Shown one piece after another: positions 1 to 8,163 of a DNA stretch of 64,000 bases. The number at the start of each line of letters is the position of its first letter. Within the stretch, counting starts at the first letter, position 1. Origin of the DNA: Deltaproteobacteria bacterium (GTDB lineage Bacteria > Myxococcota_A > UBA796 > GCA-2862545); NCBI GenBank assembly GCA_006226595.1, contig SBGP01000009.1, forward strand, positions 91,483 to 155,482, given 5' to 3'. The notes beneath the pieces were generated by a model. That model searched no databases. It was not told where the DNA came from and was given only the letters and a program-made list of their open reading frames with translations. Position numbers and translations under genes: made by a program.

Positions 1-34
1 ATGATGTTGGACCACGGGAGACGGCCAAGCCCAC

Positions 35-1159
35 ATGGCGCAGGACTACTACTCGATCCTCGGGGTCGCGAACGACGCCTCGGGTCAGGAGATCAAGAAG
101 GCGTTTCGGCAGATCGCGCGCGAGTGTCACCCGGATGTGGCTGGCGACGACCCGGTCCTCGCCGAGCGGTACAAGGCGGCGCGCACCGCCTACGAGACCC
201 TCTCCGATCCAGTGACCCGCGGGCGCTACGACCGACGCGGACAGCGGCGCGCGGGACCGGGTGCACCGGGCCCCGGAGGCTCCTTCTTCGACGCCTTCTA
301 CCGGGCCAGCGAGCGCCGCGGGAACCGCACGGGCAAGAGCTACGGCACCTCGGCGGCCGGCGGCCACTCGAGCACCAAGGGTGCGCGCGAGAACCCCGAC
401 AATCACCTCGATCTCGACGATCTGTTCAACGACTTCGGCGACTTCGGGTTCGGCGGAGAGGCCGGAGCGGGCGGCGGACGTCGCCGCACGCGCACGACCA
501 CCCGAGACCCGGGACCCACCGGGGCCCCCCCTCCCCCGCCGGAGCCCGTGGTCGGCGACGACGTGGAGATGGAGCTCGACGTGCCCGCGGACATCGCCTC
601 GCGCGGCGGGAGCGTCACCGCGGTGTACTACCGCATGCAGCGCGCCGACTCGTGGCGACCGGGCTCGCCGGACGCCGGGCTCGTGCGCGTCCAGGACATC
701 GCCGATGTCCGCATCGTGCCCGGCACCCGCACCGGAGAGATGTTCCGCGAGCGTGGGCTCGGTCACGCCGGCCCGCACGGCGGTCCCTACGGCGACCTCG
801 TCGTCCGCGTGAACGTGATCGGAAGCACCCGCTCCGAGCGCCGCACCCGCGAGGACACGCCGCGGACCGAGACGAGCACCAGCGGCGACACGGTGGTCGA
901 GATCAGCGTGGTCGAGGCCATCCTCGGCGGCCGTATCGAGCTCGCCACACCCCAGGGCGAGGTGCGCATCACCATCCCGGCGGGCACGAGCTCGGACGCG
1001 CGCCTGCGTCTCAAGGGCAAGGGCCCGATCGGCATGGACGGCCGCGCCAGCGATCTGTTCGTGCGGGTGCGCATCGTCGTGCCCAAGCAGCTCGACGCCG
1101 AGAGCCGCGCGCTCATCGAAGAGTTCGGCCGCCTCAACCCGGGCAACCCCCGCGGCTGA
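35..1159 (+). CDS. DnaJ/CbpA-type J-domain co-chaperone
   Basis: Predicted Hsp40 co-chaperone of 374 aa that would stimulate DnaK ATPase and deliver clients in the cytoplasm. The J domain occupies about residues 3-70 with the HPD tripeptide at 32-34 (CHPDVAG). A Gly/Asp-rich linker follows to about 165, then a C-terminal substrate-binding region from about 170 to 370. The four CxxCxGxG zinc modules of class A DnaJ are absent, so this is a class B (CbpA/DnaJ2-like) protein. The ATG at 35 puts the J domain directly at the N-terminus; no strong Shine-Dalgarno is visible and the promoter lies outside the window. The stop codon abuts the stop of the convergent kinase gene with no base between them. 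General DnaJ-family assignment is secure; the class B sub-assignment rests on the missing zinc modules. Confidence 0.93.
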   Translation: MAQDYYSILGVANDASGQEIKKAFRQIARECHPDVAGDDPVLAERYKAARTAYETLSDPVTRGRYDRRGQRRAGPGAPGPGGSFFDAFYRASERRGNRTGKSYGTSAAGGHSSTKGARENPDNHLDLDDLFNDFGDFGFGGEAGAGGGRRRTRTTTRDPGPTGAPPPPPEPVVGDDVEMELDVPADIASRGGSVTAVYYRMQRADSWRPGSPDAGLVRVQDIADVRIVPGTRTGEMFRERGLGHAGPHGGPYGDLVVRVNVIGSTRSERRTREDTPRTETSTSGDTVVEISVVEAILGGRIELATPQGEVRITIPAGTSSDARLRLKGKGPIGMDGRASDLFVRVRIVVPKQLDAESRALIEEFGRLNPGNPRG

Positions 1160-4100
1160 TCAGCGCTGCGCGTCGAGCTCGGCGCGCAGCTCCGCGAGTC
1201 GCTCCATCATCTGGGCCATGCCCATGCCCGAGGCCACGCCCTCGGCCTGCTCGAGCAACGGCTCGGCCGCGTCCGGCTGCTTCGCGTCGAGGTGGGCCCG
1301 CGCCATGAGCCACAAGCCAAAGCTCTCGATCTCGGCGTCCTGGAAGCCGCGCGCCCTCTCGATGGCCTCCTGCATGCGGGCCATGCCGGCGTCGGTCGTG
1401 CCGCGAACCGTCTCGATGTAGCCCATGTAGGTGTCGTTCAGGGCCACGCCGCGATCCCAGCCCATCTGCTCGGCCAGCTCGCGACTGCGCGCGAACGCGA
1501 CCCATGCCCGGCCCCATGCCTCGCGGGTGAAGTAGGCGTCGCCGATGTTGTGGTAGTTCACCATCACGCCGCGGCTGTAGGCGATGCCCTGGCGCACGGC
1601 GAGTGCCTGCCGGAAGCTGGCCAGCGCGTCGTCGAGCTGGCCGAGGGCGGTGTGCACGAGCCCGATGTTGTTGAGCACCCGTCCCTGGAGGATGCGATCG
1701 CCGGCCGTGCGCGCGACCTCGAGGGCGGCCTTCAGGGTCTCGCCAGCACTCTCGGTCTCACCGGCGCGTAGCTGCTGACTCGCGAGTCCGAGCAGGCAGC
1801 GACCGCGGGCGGCGTCGTTCGCCGCGAGCGACATCGCCTTCGCCCACAGCTCGCGGGCGTCGTCGTTGCGTCCCTCTTCGTGCGCGAGCACCGCGACGGC
1901 CTCGGCAGCCTGGAGCTCGAGCTCCGGGTCGGGCTCGACGCGAAGCAAGGCCTGCGCCTGCGCGAGGTGCGCCTTCGCGAGCGGATGCTTGCCGCGCTCC
2001 ATGTAGCTGCGGCCGAGCTCGAGGTGTGCGCGGACCTCGACCCACGGCAGGCCGATGTCTCCCGCGACGTCGAGGGCGATCTGCAGCGCGTACTCCCCGC
2101 GCTTCACCTTGCCCATGGTCTTGAGCACCAGGCCGTGTGCGAGGCGCAGCATCGCTTCGCCCTGGACCCGCGCATCCCACGTGTCGGGGTTCTTCGGCTC
2201 CTGGTCGAGCCACCGCAGGCCGTTGTCGTAGTAGTCGGCGGCCTGCTGCAGCAGGTGCTCGGCCTCCAGGTGCTGACCCGCTCGGTACGCGAAGCGCGCC
2301 GCATCGAGGAAGCGCCCGGCCTCCGCGCAGTGCAGTGCCAGGGACTCGGCGACCGTGTCGAGCTCGTCCGCGTGCAGGGTCTCGAGGGCGGAGGCGATGA
2401 GCCGATGGTAGGCGCGGCGCTGTACCCCGAGCACGCCGTGCAGGGCGACGCGGCGCACGAGGTCGCTGGCGAACACCCACTCTCCGCCGTGACTGCGCCG
2501 GATGAGCGCGTGCGACGACAGATCGAGCAGCAGTGGCGTCGGGTCGTCGAGGCCGGCGGCCTCGGCGAGCAGCTCAGAGGTGAACCCGCTGCCGATGGCC
2601 GAGGCGAGCTGGAGCATGCCCTTGCTCGCCGGCTCGAGGGCGTCGATGCGGGACGCGAGGACCGCGGCCAGCGTCTCGGGGATCGCGCTCTCGTCGAGCT
2701 CTGCGGCGAGCGCCGCCCGACCGTCCGTCACCACCACCGAGTCGTGCTGGATCAGGTACTTGATCATCTCTTCGATGTAGAGGGCGTTGCCTTCGCAGGT
2801 GCGCTCGATGAGCTCGAGCAGCCGCGTGTCGACGGTCTCCGCGTCGAGCAGGTGCGCGATCAGCCGCCGCTGCACGTGCATCGGGAAGGACCCGAGCTCC
2901 ACGACCTCGCCCATACCGGCGAAGTCGGCGGGCAGGGAGCCCGTGGACGAGCCGAGGAAGAACACGGGACGCGCGGTGAGCTGCTTCACCAGCCGCGCCA
3001 GTCGCCGGGACTCCGCCGGACGCAGGTGATGCAGGTCCTCGACGCCGAGCACCAGCGCGCCGTCCGCCGAGAGCCCGAACACGATGCGGGTCAGCGCGTC
3101 CCACACCGCCTCGGCCTGGGCTGCCGGCTTCACCCCGAGCAGCCCGCCGATGACGTCGATGTGGCCCTGACCGAGACCGAGCTGCACCAGCCGCGGCAGC
3201 GCCGCTTCGACCTCGGCACGCGGCGGGTCCGAGGACAAGCCGAGCACGGAGCGCACCAGGTCGCGGAACGGCTCCATCGCCGGGTCCTCGCCATAGGGCG
3301 TGCACCGGGCCACGTACATCGGCAGCCCACGACGGCGGGCCAGGCTCTGGATCTCGCGGATCAGCCGCGACTTGCCGGTACCCGACGGCCCGACCAGCGC
3401 GAGTGCGGTGCCCCGGCCCCCGGCGAGTCGCATGAGGTGGTCGCGAATGACGTCGAGCTCCTGCCCGCGGCGCAGCCAGGGCCCCTTGCCCGCCACGCGC
3501 AGACCGCGACGTCGCTCCTCGACCCGCCAGCTCGGGCTCGGCGGCTTGCCCCCCCGGTTGAGGATGTCCGGGCCACGGCGGTAGCGGAACAGCGCCTCGC
3601 TCGCGCGGAGGATTCGCTCGCTGACGAGCACCTGGCCGTGATCCGCACGCGCCGAGAGCCGGCGTGCGAAGCGCGTCGTGTTGCCCCGCGGGATGTAGCG
3701 CTCCTCGCGACGGGCCCCGGCTCCGGTGGTGACTTCGCCGGCGTGGATGCCGATGGCCAGCGACAGCTGCAGGCCCTTCTCGCGGAGGGTGCCCACCTGT
3801 CGCTGCAGCTCCATCGCGCACTCGATGGCGCGGGCCGCGTCGTCGTGGTGGTTGCGGCGGGCGCCGAAGAGGATGGCGATCTGGTCGTCCACCGCCGTCG
3901 TGACCACGCCGTCGTAGCGATCGACGGTCGACCGCACCCAGCGCAGCAGTCGCAGGTGCTGCTTGAACAGGGCCTCGGGCTCGAGCTTGAGCGACAGGTC
4001 GGTGAGCCCATCGACGTCGACGACCACCGAGTACACCGCCTTGCGCTCGCCGATCGGGACACGCAGCCGTCCCGGGAGCGGGGTCGCGGCCTCCGGCGTC

Positions 4101-5131
4101 GGGGTGCCGGCGGTGATCGTCGGCTCCGGCGCATCGAGGCGCTCGACATCGGCGACGAGCCGCTGCAGGTCGAGACCCAGCGGCGAGCGATCGGCCTCGC
4201 CGGGGAACACCTCGCGCAGGGTGGCGACGAGCGCGCTGCGGTGGTCGCCAGCCTCGTGCTCGAACAGCCAGCTGCGCAGGTCTTCTTCGAGCTCCCCAGC
4301 ACTCGGGTAGCGGTCCTCGCGGTCGCGAGCGAGCGCGCGGAGGAGCACGCTCCACAGGGCATCGTCGACGCCGTGGCTCTCGCGCAGGTCGGGGATCTCG
4401 GCCTCGCGTACCCGCCGCAGCTTCTCCTGGGCGTCGTCGTGCTGGAACAGCCGGTGCCCGGCGATGAGCTCCCACAGCACGATGCCGACGCTGAAGATGT
4501 CCGAGCGGTGATCGACGGCCCCGCCCTGCGCCTGCTCCGGGCTCATGTACGCGTACTTGCCGCCGCCCGGGCGCCCCTCGCCCCGGGACTTGTCCGAGCC
4601 CTGGTGGCTGTTCATCACGCGGGCGACGCCGAAGTCGACGAGCTTCACCTCGCCGTCGAAGGTGATCACCAGGTTGTGGGGGCTCACGTCGCGGTGGACG
4701 AGCCCGAGCACCTTGCCCTCGGCGTCGGTCAGCGAGTGCGCGTAGTGCAGCCCGCGACAGGCCTCGGCGACCATGTGCACCGCCACCGGTAGCGGCAGCC
4801 GCGTCTCGTCGGCACGCAGCGCGCGCACCACCCGCGTCAGGTCGTGCCCGTGCAGGTGCTCCATCGCGATGAACCAGCTCGAGCCCACGCGCCCGAGGTC
4901 GTAGGTCTGCACCACGTTCGGATGGTTGAGGTGCACCGCGATCTTCGCCTCGTTGATGAACATCGAGATGAAGCGCGGATCTTCGGCGTGCTCCGGGCGA
5001 ATGCGCTTGATGACCAGTCGCTTCTCGAAGCCGGCTACTCCGAAGCTTCGCGCGAGGTACACCTCAGCCATGCCTCCCGTCGCGATACGCTCCAGGAGTT
5101 CGTACTTTCCGAATGGCGCGGGAAGCTGCAC
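1160..5131 (-). CDS. Giant Ser/Thr kinase with cyclase-like, AAA-type ATPase and TPR domains
   Basis: A 1323-aa multidomain signalling protein. An N-terminal Hanks-type kinase (about 8-290) has a Gly-rich loop, Lys42 in VIKRI, HRD at 146-148 and DFG at 166-168, so it should be catalytically competent. Residues about 360-505 resemble a class III nucleotidyl cyclase homology domain; Asp positions for metal are present but the usual Asn of the catalytic AxR segment is not, so cyclase activity is doubtful. A Walker A motif GPSGTGKS lies at 581-588 in an AAA/STAND-like ATPase (about 555-850), followed by TPR-like helical repeats from about 900 to the end. No transmembrane helix is seen. The start is GTG at 5129-5131; no clear Shine-Dalgarno supports it. 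It is transcribed divergently from the HtrA-like gene, only 27 bp away. Confidence 0.9.
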   Translation of the reverse strand: MQLPAPFGKYELLERIATGGMAEVYLARSFGVAGFEKRLVIKRIRPEHAEDPRFISMFINEAKIAVHLNHPNVVQTYDLGRVGSSWFIAMEHLHGHDLTRVVRALRADETRLPLPVAVHMVAEACRGLHYAHSLTDAEGKVLGLVHRDVSPHNLVITFDGEVKLVDFGVARVMNSHQGSDKSRGEGRPGGGKYAYMSPEQAQGGAVDHRSDIFSVGIVLWELIAGHRLFQHDDAQEKLRRVREAEIPDLRESHGVDDALWSVLLRALARDREDRYPSAGELEEDLRSWLFEHEAGDHRSALVATLREVFPGEADRSPLGLDLQRLVADVERLDAPEPTITAGTPTPEAATPLPGRLRVPIGERKAVYSVVVDVDGLTDLSLKLEPEALFKQHLRLLRWVRSTVDRYDGVVTTAVDDQIAILFGARRNHHDDAARAIECAMELQRQVGTLREKGLQLSLAIGIHAGEVTTGAGARREERYIPRGNTTRFARRLSARADHGQVLVSERILRASEALFRYRRGPDILNRGGKPPSPSWRVEERRRGLRVAGKGPWLRRGQELDVIRDHLMRLAGGRGTALALVGPSGTGKSRLIREIQSLARRRGLPMYVARCTPYGEDPAMEPFRDLVRSVLGLSSDPPRAEVEAALPRLVQLGLGQGHIDVIGGLLGVKPAAQAEAVWDALTRIVFGLSADGALVLGVEDLHHLRPAESRRLARLVKQLTARPVFFLGSSTGSLPADFAGMGEVVELGSFPMHVQRRLIAHLLDAETVDTRLLELIERTCEGNALYIEEMIKYLIQHDSVVVTDGRAALAAELDESAIPETLAAVLASRIDALEPASKGMLQLASAIGSGFTSELLAEAAGLDDPTPLLLDLSSHALIRRSHGGEWVFASDLVRRVALHGVLGVQRRAYHRLIASALETLHADELDTVAESLALHCAEAGRFLDAARFAYRAGQHLEAEHLLQQAADYYDNGLRWLDQEPKNPDTWDARVQGEAMLRLAHGLVLKTMGKVKRGEYALQIALDVAGDIGLPWVEVRAHLELGRSYMERGKHPLAKAHLAQAQALLRVEPDPELELQAAEAVAVLAHEEGRNDDARELWAKAMSLAANDAARGRCLLGLASQQLRAGETESAGETLKAALEVARTAGDRILQGRVLNNIGLVHTALGQLDDALASFRQALAVRQGIAYSRGVMVNYHNIGDAYFTREAWGRAWVAFARSRELAEQMGWDRGVALNDTYMGYIETVRGTTDAGMARMQEAIERARGFQDAEIESFGLWLMARAHLDAKQPDAAEPLLEQAEGVASGMGMAQMMERLAELRAELDAQR

Positions 5132-5158
5132 GGGAAAACCCTACCGCGGAGGAGGGCG

Positions 5159-6355
5159 GTGAGCCGCTTACAGCCCAATGGCGTGTTGCCGTGGCTGATT
5201 GCCACCGCCGCAATCGCGTTCGCGGTGGGCCGTATCACGGCTCCCGAAGCTCCGGAAGTGACCGCGTTTCCGAGCTACGCAGAAGTGTACGAAACGGTCG
5301 CGCCGGTGGTCGTCAACGTCTCGCTCTCGGAGCCGGACACCCGCGTGGGCAGCGGGTTCGCGGTGGCGCGGGATCAGGTTGTCACCGCCCGACACCTCGT
5401 GGTCGGCGCCCAGGACGTGGTGGTGCGGACCGTGGACGGCAAGGCGGTGTGGACCCGCGTGGTCGGCACCGATGCCCGAACCGACCTCGCGCTGCTCAAG
5501 GCCGAGAGCGACGTGTTCGAGCCCGCGGTGCTCGGCTCCTCGGAGGGCCTCGTCGCCGGCGACACCCTGCTCGCCCTCGGCAACCCCTACGGCCTCGGCC
5601 ACAGCCTGGCTGTCGGCGTGCTCGGCAGCCGCGAGCGTCGCCTCGTCGTGCGCGAGGGCGGCCCCAACGTGGACTTCCTCCAGCTGACCATGCCGCTGAA
5701 CCCTGGCAACTCGGGCGGTCCGATCTTCGACGCTGGCGGGCGGGTCGTCGGCATCCTCGCCGGCACCCACGCCGAGGGCCAGGCCATCGCGTTCGCGGTG
5801 CCCGTCGAGGTGCTCACCGAGGTGCTGCCCGAGCTCGGCAAGGGCGCGCGCATGACCCGCGCCTACCTCGGTGCCCGCGCCGAAGCCGACGCCGGCGGAC
5901 TGCGGGTGAGCGACGTCGTGCCCTCCGGTCCCGCCGACCGCGCGGGTGTGCTCGTCGGCGACCTGCTCGTGTCCCTGGATGGCACCGCGCTCGACACCGC
6001 CGAGACCCTGCGCAAGCTGCTCGACAGCCTGCCCGCCAACCAGCGCGCCGAGCTCGTCATCGAGCGAGACGGCGAGCGTCGCTCGGTCGAGGTCGGGCTC
6101 ACCGACTGGGCCGAGCGGGCGGTCGCGATTGCCGGCATGACCCTGCGCCCCGAAGCGGGCAGCGGCGGTCGCGTGGTCGCCGTGCGTCCGCGCAGCCGGG
6201 CCGAGCGCGCGGGGGTTCGCGTCGGCGACATCGTGCGCACGGTCGACGGCATCCCGGTCCGCGCGCCCGCCGACGTCCAGGACCTGCTCGCGCCCGGAGA
6301 GCCCGCGAAGCTCGAGGCCGTGCGCGAGGGCGCCCCCGTCGCGCTTCAGCTGTAA
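5159..6355 (+). CDS. Membrane-tethered HtrA/DegP-type serine protease with two PDZ domains
   Basis: A 398-aa S1C protease for envelope protein quality control. A single N-terminal hydrophobic segment (about residues 9-25) should anchor it in the inner membrane with the protease in the periplasm. The triad is His79 (TARH), Asp109 (RTDLALL) and Ser185 (GNSGGP). Two PDZ domains follow, at about 235-310 and 320-398. A longer reading frame is open upstream, but the GTG at 5159 is preceded at about 5 bp by GGAGG and gives a proper signal-anchor, so it is preferred. The neighbouring J-domain and kinase genes suggest an envelope or protein-folding stress locus; no operator is visible in the 27-bp divergent gap. 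Confidence 0.9.
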   Translation: MSRLQPNGVLPWLIATAAIAFAVGRITAPEAPEVTAFPSYAEVYETVAPVVVNVSLSEPDTRVGSGFAVARDQVVTARHLVVGAQDVVVRTVDGKAVWTRVVGTDARTDLALLKAESDVFEPAVLGSSEGLVAGDTLLALGNPYGLGHSLAVGVLGSRERRLVVREGGPNVDFLQLTMPLNPGNSGGPIFDAGGRVVGILAGTHAEGQAIAFAVPVEVLTEVLPELGKGARMTRAYLGARAEADAGGLRVSDVVPSGPADRAGVLVGDLLVSLDGTALDTAETLRKLLDSLPANQRAELVIERDGERRSVEVGLTDWAERAVAIAGMTLRPEAGSGGRVVAVRPRSRAERAGVRVGDIVRTVDGIPVRAPADVQDLLAPGEPAKLEAVREGAPVALQL

Positions 6356-6364
6356 GCCTGGCCA

Positions 6365-6787
6365 TCAGGCGCGCTTGTTCCGCATGGCGCGCACGACCTC
6401 GATGGGTCGGCCCTCGAGATCCACGCCGCTCGCATATACGCCGTATGCCTCGGTCTCGACCCCCACCAGCGCCGCGCGACCCTCGCGGTCGAAGTGCACG
6501 CCCCACCCGTAGCGCTTGGTGAGCGCCGAGGCGCGCAAGCAGGCTTGCCCGCGCGAGAACCAGGCCTCCCGCGCCTCTTCGCGCTCCTCGCCCATCAGCT
6601 CGCGAGCATCCGCGAACACCGTGAACAACACCTCGTCGGAGGTGTGGGCGTAGGGCTGCTCGAGCATCGCGTACGCGCGCTCGGCGAGGGTCGTGTTCTT
6701 GCGCGGCGGCGGCTGCGTCCCCCGCTCCGCCGGGCAGTCGGCGGCCACGAGGATGAACGCGTCCGTGTAGTTCGTCGTGTGGGACAT
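6365..6787 (-). CDS. DUF6157-like protein
   Basis: A 140-aa soluble protein of unknown function. The N-terminal pattern NYTDAFILVAADCP followed by a Pro-rich turn and YTSDEVLFTVFA matches what I recall of the DUF6157 family, whose role is not known. There is no signal peptide, no membrane segment and no obvious catalytic motif. It lies 62 bp downstream of the allantoinase stop on the same strand, so it could be the last gene of the purine operon, but the gap makes an independent promoter possible. Its stop is 9 bp from the convergent HtrA gene. Family call from memory of the motif; function unassigned. Confidence 0.75.
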   Translation of the reverse strand: MSHTTNYTDAFILVAADCPAERGTQPPPRKNTTLAERAYAMLEQPYAHTSDEVLFTVFADARELMGEEREEAREAWFSRGQACLRASALTKRYGWGVHFDREGRAALVGVETEAYGVYASGVDLEGRPIEVVRAMRNKRA

Positions 6788-6849
6788 CGGCCCTCCTCAC
6801 CCGCCACGTACCGCGCCCTTCGCGAGGGGCGCTTGTACGAAGCCGACAA

Positions 6850-8163
6850 CTAGCGCAACAGCGCGGCTCCCCTCGCCTCGCCGACGACACGGCCCTCGCG
6901 TGCCACGCACTCGCCGCGCAGCCAGGTGCCCTCGACCACGCCAAACAGCTCGCGGTCCGCGTAGGGGGTGACCTTGTGGCGGTGCAAGAGCTGGCTCGGG
7001 TCGACCCGGAAGCTCGCCTCGGGGCGCCACGCCACGAGGTCGGCGTCCGCACCGACGCGAAGGCGGCCCTTGTTCGCCAGACCCGCGAGCTTGGCCGGGT
7101 GACGGCTCATCCACTGCGCGAGGTGCTCGAGGGTGAAGCCCCGCGCGCGCGCTTCGGTCCACACCGCGGACAGGCCGAGCTGCAGGCTGGCGATGCCGCC
7201 CCAGGCCTCGAGGAAGTCGCCGCGCTCGGGCAGCTTGAGCCCCGGCACGCACGGGCTGTGGTCGCTGACGACCTGGTCGATGATGCCGTCGCGAAGGCCC
7301 TGCCACAGCGCGTCGCGGTTGGCGTCCTCGCGGATCGGCGGACAGCACTTGAACGCGGTGTCGCCGGTGGGCACGTCCTCGGCACGCAGGCACAGGTAGT
7401 GCGGGCAGGTCTCGACGGTGATCGGCAGCCCCTCGGCGCGAGCGGCGGCGAGCATGGGCAGCGCGGTGGCCGAGGACAGGTGCACGATGTGCGCCGGGCA
7501 GCCGGTCTCGCGCACGAGGTCGATGACCACGGCAATCGCGTCGTCTTCCCAGCGGTTCGGGCGGCTGGCGAGGAAGGTCGCGTAGTCGCGCGGGTCGCCG
7601 GGATGGGGCGCCTCGCTCTCGAGCTCGGCATGCACGAGCAGCGGGATGCCGGCGTCGCGGAGCACGGGCATGGCGACGCGCAGGTCGTCCGCGGTGGACG
7701 CGGGAAAGTCGTCGATCCCGCTGTGGCACAGGAAGCACTTGGCGCCGACGATGCCCGCCTCGGCGAGATCCGCGAGGTCGGATGCGTTGCCGGGCACCAC
7801 CCCGCCCCAGAACGCCACGTCCACGGCGAGCTTGCCGTCGAGCACGGCGAGCTTCTCGCGCAGGGCCGCGGCGGTGGTGGTCACCGGGATGCAGTTGAGC
7901 GGCATGTCGACGAGGGTGGTGATGCCCCCGACCGCGGCGGCGGCGGTCGCCGTCTTGAAGCCTTCCCACTCGGTGCGACCGGGCTCGTTGACGTGTACGT
8001 GCGCATCGACGAGGCCGGCCATGAGCACGGCGTCGCCGAGGTCTTCGACCACCGCACCGTCCACGGACCCACCGATGGACACGACCTTGCCGTGCTCGAT
8101 GGCCACGAAGCCGTCGACCCAGCCTTCCTCCGCGAGGATGCGACGGCTGCGGAGCGCGATCAC
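6850..8163 (-). CDS. allB: Allantoinase (cyclic amidohydrolase)
   Basis: Hydrolyses allantoin to allantoate in purine degradation. The 437-aa protein is an amidohydrolase-superfamily TIM barrel with the binuclear metal ligands recognisable: HVHVNEPG near residue 60, the carboxylated-Lys segment GAKCFLCHSG near 145, His in LLVHAELE and HIVHLSS, and the Asp in VSDHSP. The NEPG context and adjacent urate-oxidising gene favour allantoinase over dihydroorotase or hydantoinase. The start is GTG at 8161-8163, inside a GTGA junction that overlaps the stop of puuD by 4 bp, implying translational coupling. A longer upstream frame exists but is only the shadow of puuD. Confidence 0.9.
   Translation of the reverse strand: MIALRSRRILAEEGWVDGFVAIEHGKVVSIGGSVDGAVVEDLGDAVLMAGLVDAHVHVNEPGRTEWEGFKTATAAAAVGGITTLVDMPLNCIPVTTTAAALREKLAVLDGKLAVDVAFWGGVVPGNASDLADLAEAGIVGAKCFLCHSGIDDFPASTADDLRVAMPVLRDAGIPLLVHAELESEAPHPGDPRDYATFLASRPNRWEDDAIAVVIDLVRETGCPAHIVHLSSATALPMLAAARAEGLPITVETCPHYLCLRAEDVPTGDTAFKCCPPIREDANRDALWQGLRDGIIDQVVSDHSPCVPGLKLPERGDFLEAWGGIASLQLGLSAVWTEARARGFTLEHLAQWMSRHPAKLAGLANKGRLRVGADADLVAWRPEASFRVDPSQLLHRHKVTPYADRELFGVVEGTWLRGECVAREGRVVGEARGAALLR

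Noticed and set aside
1880..4792. A 970-residue plus-strand open frame opposite the giant kinase gene
   Set aside because: High GC codon usage of the real gene leaves long open frames on the opposite strand. The translation has low-complexity Arg/Leu/Glu/Gly composition and no domain, while the minus strand has an intact kinase.
5113..6522. A plus-strand 469-residue frame in the HtrA region
   Set aside because: It is rich in Arg/Pro with no motif and overlaps the protease in another frame; the protease has an intact triad.
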